DNA of 18,461 nt. Origin: an uncultured Dorea sp. GTDB taxonomy: Bacteria > Bacillota > Clostridia > Lachnospirales > Lachnospiraceae. The translations under genes and the position numbers were made by a program. Positions 8,594 to 13,968 of the stretch are shown piece by piece (positions within the stretch are counted from its first letter, which is position 1; each line of letters begins with the position of its first letter). The DNA lies in the NCBI GenBank assembly GCA_910584575.1, contig CAJUBG010000068.1, forward strand, positions 1-18,461. The letters are read 5' to 3'. The notes under the pieces were generated by a model. It was given only the letters and a program-made list of their open reading frames with translations. It had not been told where the DNA came from and did not search any database.

Positions 8594-9275
8594 AAAAATC
8601 ACTTCCTTTCCGAATCCTTCCATCCTCGATACATACAATCCTGTCTGCCATCTGAGCGATATCCTGGTCGTGGGTAATCAAAATGATGGTCTGCTGAAAC
8701 TGCTTCGCCACAACCTTCAAAAGTCCCATCACATCATGGCCGGAGGCTGTGTCCAGATTGCCGGTGGGCTCGTCGGCAAGGATAATCGCAGGCTTAGACG
8801 CTATCGCCCGCGCAATGGCCGCCCTCTGCTGCTGGCCGCCCGACAGATTCCCTGGATACGCCTCCTTTTTTTCCGTAAGCTTCAGAACCTCAAGAATTTC
8901 CTCCACGAAAATATGGTCAACCTTCTTCCCATCCAATTCTGTGGGCAGAACAATATTTTCATATACATTTAAGTCCGGTACAAGATTATAATTCTGGAAG
9001 ATAAATCCCACCTTCCGCCGTCTGAAAACGGCAAGCTCATCCTTTGTAAGACCCGAAAGGCTTCTCCCCGCCACAAAGACCTCCCCTTTTGAAGGCACGT
9101 CTAAGCCTCCTACCATATGGAGAAGGGTACTCTTTCCGCTTCCGGATTTTCCGATCATAGCCACGAATTCCTGTTCCTTTACCCGAAAATCCACGCCGTC
9201 TAACGCCTTTACCACATTGCCGCCTAATTTGTAATATTTCTTCAAGCCTCTAGTCTCAACAATCCATGATTCCAT
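8586..9275 (-). CDS. ABC transporter ATP-binding protein (BceA/MacB-like)
   Basis: This 229-residue ATPase drives the FtsX permease encoded just downstream. Walker A GKSGSGKST is at 42-50, Q-loop Q94, signature LSGGQ at 144-148, Walker B AIILADE at 163-169 and switch H202; all are intact. It is clearly related to the ATPase at 267: both share the FRRRKVG segment, the NYNL or FYNL run after the Q-loop, and ADEPTGNLD. The ATG has GAGGTG six bases upstream. A 92-base gap separates it from the histidine-kinase stop, long enough for an internal promoter; that gap carries TGTGA(C/T) repeats that may bind the neighbouring regulator, giving the positive feedback usual in BceRS-BceAB loci. Confidence 0.93.
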   Translation of the reverse strand: MESWIVETRGLKKYYKLGGNVVKALDGVDFRVKEQEFVAMIGKSGSGKSTLLHMVGGLDVPSKGEVFVAGRSLSGLTKDELAVFRRRKVGFIFQNYNLVPDLNVYENIVLPTELDGKKVDHIFVEEILEVLKLTEKKEAYPGNLSGGQQQRAAIARAIASKPAIILADEPTGNLDTASGHDVMGLLKVVAKQFQQTIILITHDQDIAQMADRIVCIEDGRIRKGSDFYA

Positions 9276-9323
9276 CTCTTACACCTCTTTTTCTTATTGA
9301 TAAAATCAGCATATCAGACAAAT

Positions 9324-9366
9324 ATCACAAAGCTGTCACAATATACAATTATCACAAAAGTGTGAT
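9324..9366 (-). promoter_or_regulatory. Repeat array between kinase and ABC genes, candidate operator
   Basis: On the minus strand TGTGAC (9340-9335) and TGTGAT (9329-9324) form a direct repeat with an 11-base period. Further upstream, the 16-base sequence ATCACAAAAGTGTGAT (9351-9366, plus strand) has inverted arms ATCACA and TGTGAT. The array lies just after the histidine-kinase stop and upstream of the ABC ATPase, where a regulator-driven internal promoter is expected. No clear -10 box is visible; TATCAA about 21 bases downstream is the best guess. The binding function is inferred. Confidence 0.4.
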
Positions 9367-9367
9367 T

Positions 9368-10294
9368 TTATGAATTGGGGAGATAGAGATTAAATTCTGC
9401 GCCTTCCCCTTCCTGGGAACGGACTTCAATGTACCCGTCCTGAAGCGTTAGAATCTTTCTGGTAAGATACAGCCCAATCCCAATGCCGTTCTGGTCATGT
9501 ACCTCCGGCTCTCTGTAAAAGCGGGAAAATATCTCTGCCTGCCTCTGTGGCATAATTCCCTTTCCTGTATCCCTCACACTGATTTTCGTAAATACCTCCT
9601 GGCATTTAACCTGAATATGGACGCGCCCTCCTGGCTTCGTATATTTCACGGCATTATCCAGCACGTTAAAGACAGCCTCCTCCGTCCATTTCTTATCATG
9701 CTTTACCTCAATATCCTCCTGACAGTCCACCGACAACTGAATCTGCTTCCTCGCTGCCGCTGGTACAGCCTCCTCTACCGCTTTGGCTATGGTTTCATAT
9801 AGCCTTTCCTGCTGCTTACGGATATGGATGATTCCCGCCTCCAGACGTGACATTTTGACCATACTCTGCAAAAGGAACTCAAGCTTCTCCGTCTGCCCCT
9901 CAAGATGGGTTAGAAAATCTCTGCCTTTCTCTGAAAGTTCTTCCTCCTGCAGGAATTCAAGATACAGCCGCATATTGGCAATGGGCGTCCTGGTCTGATG
10001 GGAAATGTCTGAGATTAACTCCTTCATCAACTGCTTTTCCTTTTCGCCCGCTTCTTCCTTCTTTGTCCAGATATGGTTTACCCGCCACAATTTTTCGCTG
10101 CATCTCCCCCAGAGCGTATCCTTCTCACTTTCTACTCCCTCTGGAAAACCTTTACCGGAAATGATATCGTCAAGTCCTCTCTCTACCTGTTCCGTGAAGC
10201 GTAAGACCTCTCTTTTTAGCTTACGGACTCTCCACAGAGATATAAAAGCCGCCCCTATGGCAACTATCACCATACCTGTACCTAACCAATCCAT
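9368..10294 (-). CDS. Sensor histidine kinase with a single membrane segment
   Basis: This 308-residue kinase phosphorylates the regulator encoded just upstream. A single hydrophobic segment at 5-21 is followed directly by cytoplasmic sequence, so there is essentially no extracellular sensor domain. The HisKA dimerisation helix holds the phospho-accepting H99 in DISHQTRTP. The HATPase_c domain has the N-box NVLDNAVKYT (209-218), G1 DTGKGI (242-247) and G2 GIGIGLYL (270-277). The start overlaps the regulator stop by 13 bases and GGGATGGGG lies upstream. A kinase without a sensory domain next to an ABC exporter fits the BceS-type scheme in which the transporter itself acts as the flux sensor; that role is inferred from family knowledge, not from a visible interaction motif. 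Confidence 0.9.
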   Translation of the reverse strand: MDWLGTGMVIVAIGAAFISLWRVRKLKREVLRFTEQVERGLDDIISGKGFPEGVESEKDTLWGRCSEKLWRVNHIWTKKEEAGEKEKQLMKELISDISHQTRTPIANMRLYLEFLQEEELSEKGRDFLTHLEGQTEKLEFLLQSMVKMSRLEAGIIHIRKQQERLYETIAKAVEEAVPAAARKQIQLSVDCQEDIEVKHDKKWTEEAVFNVLDNAVKYTKPGGRVHIQVKCQEVFTKISVRDTGKGIMPQRQAEIFSRFYREPEVHDQNGIGIGLYLTRKILTLQDGYIEVRSQEGEGAEFNLYLPNS

Positions 10295-10959
10295 TGATAC
10301 CCCATCCCGTATACATTTGAAATATATTTGTGCTGCTCATCCTCAAGCTTGCCTCTTAAACGATTGACATTGACCGCCAGGGCGTGCTTGTCCACGAACT
10401 GGCCGCCAGTGTCCCACAGACGCTCTAAGAGAATATTGTAGGTAAGAAGCTGCCCCTGATTCCGGATAAATTCCCGCAGAAGCCGCAGTTCAGTGGGAGT
10501 AACGCTGCATTTTTTTCCATTTATGGATACCTTGGCATTATTTAATTCTATTTTAAGATAACCATCGTCAAAATCGGCATGACCTATGGAATCGGCTTTG
10601 GGAGTCCGCTTTAAAATGACCTCTATTTTTCTTAATAATATTTTCATGGAAAATGGTTTTGTCACATAGTCCTCTGCCCCCAGGTCATAACCGGAAAGCA
10701 CGTCCTCCTCCATGTCGCGGGCTGTCAGGAATAGTACCGGTACGTCATTTTGGGACTTCATCCATCGGCATAATTCAAAGCCTTCCCCGTCTGGAAGATT
10801 GATATCCATTAAGACTAAATGTGGGGCTTCTTTCGCATAGATTTCCTTCGCCTGGCTGATGGAAAATACTGAAGCCACTGAATATTTTTGCTTTTCCAGG
10901 GCGTAGCTAAGAGATGCGTTTAAGTCTCTGTCGTCCTCAACGATTAATATTTTCTGCAT
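10282..10959 (-). CDS. OmpR/PhoB-family response regulator
   Basis: This is a DNA-binding regulator of 225 residues. The receiver domain has the acidic pocket D9/D10, the phospho-acceptor D52 in LVLMDINLPDG, T79 and K101. A winged-helix output domain spans about 125-225 and ends with the usual GMGYQW hairpin. I prefer the ATG at 10959 (giving MQKILIVEDD) to an upstream TTG at 10986, because a receiver normally begins this close to its first strand and GAAAGTGA lies before this ATG. It heads the operon RR, HK, ABC ATPase, permease, and overlaps the kinase gene by 13 bases. The likely targets are the ABC genes of its own operon and possibly the related operon at 267, since both upstream regions carry similar 11-base-period repeats. 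Confidence 0.92.
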   Translation of the reverse strand: MQKILIVEDDRDLNASLSYALEKQKYSVASVFSISQAKEIYAKEAPHLVLMDINLPDGEGFELCRWMKSQNDVPVLFLTARDMEEDVLSGYDLGAEDYVTKPFSMKILLRKIEVILKRTPKADSIGHADFDDGYLKIELNNAKVSINGKKCSVTPTELRLLREFIRNQGQLLTYNILLERLWDTGGQFVDKHALAVNVNRLRGKLEDEQHKYISNVYGMGYQWIG

Positions 10960-10992
10960 AATTTTATTCACTTTCTGTTTCACCAATTTATT

Positions 10993-11030
10993 AAGCGGAC
11001 AGCCACCAAAATATTAGTCACTGTCCGCTT
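10993..11030. other. Perfect 10-bp hairpin in the regulator operon leader
   Basis: AAGCGGACAG (10993-11002) pairs perfectly with CTGTCCGCTT (11021-11030) across an 18-base loop. On the plus strand it is followed by a run of five Ts and looks like a terminator, yet no rightward gene ends here. On the minus strand it falls in the leader of the response-regulator mRNA, 34 bases from the ATG, with no U-run after it. It may be the terminator of an unseen rightward transcript, or a leader structure. Confidence 0.5.
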
Positions 11031-11092
11031 TTTCATTGCATATTCAAAATATCCCCTAAAACACCAACCATTTATATTTTTCATCCGTCTAA

Positions 11093-11121
11093 ATTATAAC
11101 ATGAATAATGCTTAAAGTCAT
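11093..11121 (-). promoter_or_regulatory. Candidate promoter of the RR-HK-ABC operon
   Basis: On the minus strand ATGACT (11121-11116) and TATAAT (11098-11093) are 17 bases apart. The -10 box is perfect and the -35 shares TGAC with consensus. Transcription would begin near 11086, giving a leader of about 127 bases that includes the hairpin at 10993-11030. Confidence 0.5.
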
Positions 11122-11143
11122 CAGCCATTTAAACTGCTGTTCC

Positions 11144-11202
11144 GAATATCACTTTATCCCCCTCACACATGTCCATCTACCGTATTTTCCGCACATATCT
11201 GC
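11144..11202 (-). pseudogene. Remnant of a histidine-kinase 3' end, fused to the phosphatase gene
   Basis: This tract aligns with 12091-12151, the 3' end of the intact kinase gene downstream of the toxin. The 35 bases 11168-11202 differ from 12117-12151 at only three positions, and the outer part (11144-11159 versus 12091-12107) also aligns with few changes. Read on the minus strand it encodes QICAENTVDGHV, against QICAENTADGHA in the kinase, then a one-base length difference brings a TGA early. The first part is now in frame as the last 12 codons of the HAM1-like gene, and the rest is untranslated. It is the scar of a recombination event between kinase sequence and the phosphatase gene. Confidence 0.8.
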
Positions 11203-11801
11203 GATAAAACTTCTTTAAAGAAGGCTATTACACCATCATCAACAGAAGAACTTACATCTTTTAAATCGAGATTATAATAATACTCACCTTCCGAAATATC
11301 AATAGATAATGAATCAAGAGGAAATCCCTCTACACGTTTAGGGTGTGGAACCGCCGATAGTATAAATGGCTCTGTGGCGATAGATTTATCCATACTTGAG
11401 TAGGAATGATTTTCATCCAATACGAAATATATGGCATTTTGGTATTGACCAGTTATCTTTCCACCATATCGTCTGGCTAAAGACGAATAATATTCAATCA
11501 TTTCATCATCTGACAACTCCCTGCCATTTACTCTCCTTACATAAGTACCTGGTTGTTCTTCATCCTCCAACTCATCAAAGTAAAGCCCACTGTCACAAGA
11601 AAATACCGGCATTTTAAATGCTTCATAGTATGCCTTTGCTTTGATTTCTGCATTTTCCAACGGCGTTTTACCACATTCCTTAACCTTAGGAATTTCACCT
11701 TCTATATCATCTAAGCCAATAATGTCTATTCCAAGAAGCTCTACGGCATTGCGCATAGCTTGTAATTTCGCTTTATTGGTTGTTCCATATAAAATTTTCA
11801 T
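11163..11801 (-). CDS. HAM1/RdgB-like non-canonical purine NTP pyrophosphatase, altered C-terminus
   Basis: This 212-residue cytoplasmic protein belongs to the HAM1/RdgB fold, whose members hydrolyse ITP, XTP and their deoxy forms to monophosphates. Visible motifs are the N-terminal KILYGTTNKAKL (2-13), the helix ENAEIKAKAYYEA (49-61), and the metal-site strand SCDSGLYFDEL (68-78). The middle is divergent: the HPKRVEGFPLDSLSID segment (153-168) takes the place of the usual GYDPIF region, so substrate preference is uncertain. I chose the ATG at 11801 because AGG precedes it by 8 bases; the in-frame ATG at 11816 has none. The last 12 residues (201-212) are not native: they derive from a histidine-kinase C-terminus. 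The gene is AT-rich, lies beside a toxin-antitoxin module and has no operon partner, all pointing to an accessory origin. Confidence 0.78.
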   Translation of the reverse strand: MKILYGTTNKAKLQAMRNAVELLGIDIIGLDDIEGEIPKVKECGKTPLENAEIKAKAYYEAFKMPVFSCDSGLYFDELEDEEQPGTYVRRVNGRELSDDEMIEYYSSLARRYGGKITGQYQNAIYFVLDENHSYSSMDKSIATEPFILSAVPHPKRVEGFPLDSLSIDISEGEYYYNLDLKDVSSSVDDGVIAFFKEVLSQICAENTVDGHV

Positions 11802-11842
11802 ATGATTACCTACCATATATTATTTTTTAGTTGTTCCTAATA

Positions 11843-11871
11843 TTGCAACAGACATCTACATATGCTATAAT
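11843..11871 (+). promoter_or_regulatory. Promoter of the antitoxin RNA
   Basis: TTGCAA (11843-11848) and a perfect TATAAT (11866-11871) are separated by the optimal 17 bases. No open reading frame follows before the terminator at 11915-11945, so the product should be a small untranslated RNA of about 70 bases starting near 11878. Confidence 0.75.
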
Positions 11872-11881
11872 GCCTGTAGGC

Positions 11882-11896
11882 AAAAAGATAACAGTA
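11882..11896 (+). repeat. 15-base direct repeat, copy 1, in the antitoxin RNA
   Basis: AAAAAGATAACAGTA is identical to 12054-12068. This copy is near the 5' end of the predicted antitoxin RNA and is the likely seed for pairing with the toxin mRNA. Confidence 0.9.
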
Positions 11897-11914
11897 TCCG
11901 AGTGATACAAGTCG

Positions 11915-11945
11915 AAAACCCCAGAGTCGCAACCTCTGGGGTTTT
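11915..11945. terminator. Bidirectional terminator shared by antitoxin RNA and toxin mRNA
   Basis: AAAACCCCAGAG (11915-11926) pairs perfectly with CTCTGGGGTTTT (11934-11945) across a 7-base loop. The A and T tails give a U-run in both directions, so it can end the rightward antitoxin RNA and the leftward toxin mRNA. Confidence 0.9.
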
Positions 11946-11988
11946 CTTCCTGTTTTATGTAGTCAGGCATCTACAGGCTAGTTACCGG

Positions 11989-12075
11989 CTAATCGCCGCC
12001 GTCTAACCATTTGATGATGTAGTGGCAAGCTACACCAGCCATAACGGCGACATAAAAAGATAACAGTAATTCCAT
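11989..12075 (-). CDS. Small hydrophobic holin-like type I toxin, 28 residues
   Basis: The 28-residue product starts MELLLSFYVAVMAGVACHYI and ends IKWLDGGD. One membrane-spanning helix (about 3-21) is followed by a short charged tail containing KWLD, a pattern well known in Firmicute holin-like and Fst/TxpA-type toxins (Pfam Hol_Tox). Such peptides insert in the membrane and depolarise it or disturb the envelope when overproduced. The ATG is supported by GAGG with a 7-base gap. The gene begins 12 bases after the histidine-kinase stop and no clear promoter of its own is visible, so it may be read partly from a promoter inside the kinase gene or from kinase read-through. Codons 3-8 overlap the repeat that is antisense to the convergent RNA at 11878, and its transcript should end at the shared terminator at 11915-11945. 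Confidence 0.82.
   Translation of the reverse strand: MELLLSFYVAVMAGVACHYIIKWLDGGD
12054..12068 (+). repeat. 15-base direct repeat, copy 2, inside the toxin start region
   Basis: AAAAAGATAACAGTA is identical to 11882-11896. On the minus strand it spans toxin codons 3-8, just downstream of the start codon, where RNA pairing would block ribosome loading. Confidence 0.9.
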
Positions 12076-12087
12076 AAGAATGCCTCA

Positions 12088-13266
12088 CTAGAAATACCAC
12101 TTTATCCGAAACCCTGCATGTCCATCCGCCGTATTTTCCGCGCATATCTGCCCATTCTGCTGTTCTAACACCGCCTTCGCAAGCGCCAGCCCGATTCCCG
12201 CATTGTCCTTCGCCGCGCCTTCCCCTCGATAAAAACGTTCAAATATATGGGGAAGCTCTTTTGCATGAAACCCGCTTCCCCCATCTTCAACCCGTAACTC
12301 CGTATAGATTGGATTTTGGCTATATGAAGCCACAATCCGGCCTCCATCCGGCGTATGCTCGATACAGTTTTTCAGGATATTCATAACCGCCTCCTCCGTC
12401 CACTGACGATCCGCATATATGAAGCATTCTCCCTTGCTTTCTTCCGCAGCAAACGTAATCCCTCGCTCTGTCATGATTTCCCTGAGCAGCTCTGAGACCG
12501 CTTCCAAAAGCTCTGGCATCTCAACCCTCTCCACCTGAAATACAACGCCGTGGGAATCCAGCTTTGCCAGTGCCAAAAGCCCTGTCACCAGATTTTTCAG
12601 CCGTTCAATCTGATTGGATAACCGGCTGTAATAGTCTTCTGTCTCAATAGTCTGATATTCCTCCAAAAGCTCTGTCATCAATGACATAGAAGTCAGAGGC
12701 GTCTTTAATTGATGAGCAATGTCCGCAATCCGTTCTGCCAGAACCTCGTGGTTCTTTACTGCCGCTTCCTTGGCGCTCTGTAATTCTGTCACGGTTTTAT
12801 ACATCTCATCCTCAAGATGGGAAAAATCATCCTCGCGGCGGCAAAGCACAGCGCCTTCTCCCGAATTCACAGCCCTGAGATATTCTGTCAACTCCCGAAT
12901 CCGTTTCTTCGTCTGCAAATCCTCCCTGTATCGTACTCTGAAAGTACACAATCCAGCCAGTTGAAACAGCAAGACATTGATGCCGGCAGTAAAAGGAAGA
13001 TATGCGCCCCAGTTTCTCATAGGGCGATAACCATAGGCCGCCAAATATTTACTTCCTTCCGTATTCATTTCCAAAGAAAATGACTGAAAAGCATAACTAT
13101 TCTTCAATCCCTCTGCCAGTGAAGCCGACTGCAAAACATCTCCTGTAATATCCGCCACGGCCTGATACTCATGGTAACTTAAGACAGCCGCCAGAAAAAC
13201 TCCGGCGGCCAGTCCCAGAAGCAGCCAGAACAGGAAATTTCTTGCCGCTTTTCTTCCTGTGTTCAT
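12088..13266 (-). CDS. Sensor histidine kinase with two membrane segments
   Basis: This is a 392-residue membrane kinase. Membrane segments at about 11-30 and 88-108 enclose a small extracytoplasmic loop of about 57 residues. A HAMP-like linker reaches about 165, the HisKA helix holds H185 in ADIAHQLKTP, and the HATPase_c domain has the N-box MNILKNCIEHT (295-305), G1 EDGGSGF (327-333) and G2 GIGLAL (357-362). The ATG at 13266 overlaps the regulator stop as ATGA, with GGAGG upstream; the frame is open 16 codons further, but that start has no support. Kinases of this build often sit next to ABC exporters, but here a type I toxin gene follows directly. A decayed duplicate of its 3' end lies at 11144-11202. 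The signal is unknown. Confidence 0.9.
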   Translation of the reverse strand: MNTGRKAARNFLFWLLLGLAAGVFLAAVLSYHEYQAVADITGDVLQSASLAEGLKNSYAFQSFSLEMNTEGSKYLAAYGYRPMRNWGAYLPFTAGINVLLFQLAGLCTFRVRYREDLQTKKRIRELTEYLRAVNSGEGAVLCRREDDFSHLEDEMYKTVTELQSAKEAAVKNHEVLAERIADIAHQLKTPLTSMSLMTELLEEYQTIETEDYYSRLSNQIERLKNLVTGLLALAKLDSHGVVFQVERVEMPELLEAVSELLREIMTERGITFAAEESKGECFIYADRQWTEEAVMNILKNCIEHTPDGGRIVASYSQNPIYTELRVEDGGSGFHAKELPHIFERFYRGEGAAKDNAGIGLALAKAVLEQQNGQICAENTADGHAGFRIKWYF

Positions 13267-13955
13267 TCCTTTTCCTCCATACGGTAGCCGATTCCCCTGA
13301 CCGTCGCAATACATGTGGTATGGTATAATTTCTCCCGCAGACGTTTCATAGCGACTGTTAATGTATTATCATTCACGAAATTCCGGTCTGCATCCCACAG
13401 CTTATCAAGAATCCGGCTTCGGGGCAGGATACACCCCTTATTCTCCATCAGCATTAGAAGAAGCCGGTACTCAAGGCTGGTAAGCGTGACCGCCTTCTCC
13501 TCAACAGATACCTGCATCCTTTTCTTGTCCAACCGAATATTGCCGCAGACAAGCACATGGGAAGCTGACATATTTTCAGAGGCCATGTCAGCATTTTCCC
13601 CAAAAACTCTCCTTAGAACTGCCTGTATCCTGGATTCCAACACAGCAATATGAAACGGCTTCGTGATATAATCATCTGCACCCATATCCAGCCCGCGGGT
13701 AATATCCTTTACGTCGTCCCTTACCGTCAGAAAAATGACCGGCGTATTGCACCTTTCCTTCAACCACCTGCAAAAATCATATCCGCTTCCGTCCGGCAGA
13801 TTTAAATCCAAAAGAACAAGGTGAAATTCCGGTGAGAACATGCTTCTTCCTTCTTCCATTCCAGAACAGCAGGCTACCTCATAGCCTTTTCTGACCAGGG
13901 CCAAACGAATGCCAAAGGAAATCGTCTCATCATCCTCTACAAGTAAAATCTTCAA
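13263..13955 (-). CDS. OmpR/PhoB-family response regulator with TTG start
   Basis: This is a 230-residue DNA-binding regulator, partner of the kinase that overlaps its stop by four bases. The receiver domain shows D8/D9, the phospho-acceptor D50 in LVLLDLNLPDG, T77 and K99. A winged-helix domain spans about 135-226 and ends in RGIGYRM. The start is a TTG: GGGAGAG lies seven bases upstream and the reading begins MKILLVEDD, as receivers do. No ATG is better placed. The gene follows the GH42 stop after only 13 bases with its ribosome site in that gap, so it is probably co-transcribed with the galactosidase. Its targets are not evident, because no transporter operon adjoins it. Confidence 0.9.
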   Translation of the reverse strand: MKILLVEDDETISFGIRLALVRKGYEVACCSGMEEGRSMFSPEFHLVLLDLNLPDGSGYDFCRWLKERCNTPVIFLTVRDDVKDITRGLDMGADDYITKPFHIAVLESRIQAVLRRVFGENADMASENMSASHVLVCGNIRLDKKRMQVSVEEKAVTLTSLEYRLLLMLMENKGCILPRSRILDKLWDADRNFVNDNTLTVAMKRLREKLYHTTCIATVRGIGYRMEEKE

Positions 13956-13968
13956 TATGAATCTCTCC

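Larger units (their letters stand above)
11878..11950 (+). ncRNA. Predicted antisense antitoxin RNA of an Fst/par-like type I module
   Basis: The predicted RNA starts about 7 bases after the -10 box and ends at the hairpin terminator. Its 5' part contains AAAAAGATAACAGTA (11882-11896), identical to 12054-12068. Because the toxin gene is read from the other strand there, this stretch is a perfect 15-base antisense to toxin codons 3-8. A small hairpin GTATC-CGAGT-GATAC (11894-11908) follows, then the terminator stem. RNA and toxin gene converge on that terminator, giving a second complementary segment. This matches the plan of RNA II of the pAD1 par locus (direct repeats at both 5' ends, shared terminator). 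Ends are predicted, not mapped. Confidence 0.7.

Noticed and set aside
8594..8638. Fifteen-codon N-terminal extension of the second permease
   Set aside because: It lies wholly inside the ATPase gene; the ATG at 8593 has a strong ribosome site and the usual short overlap.
9351..9366. ATCACAAAAGTGTGAT as the terminator of the kinase gene
   Set aside because: The stem is short and AT-rich with no following U-run on the minus strand; it fits better as part of an operator array.
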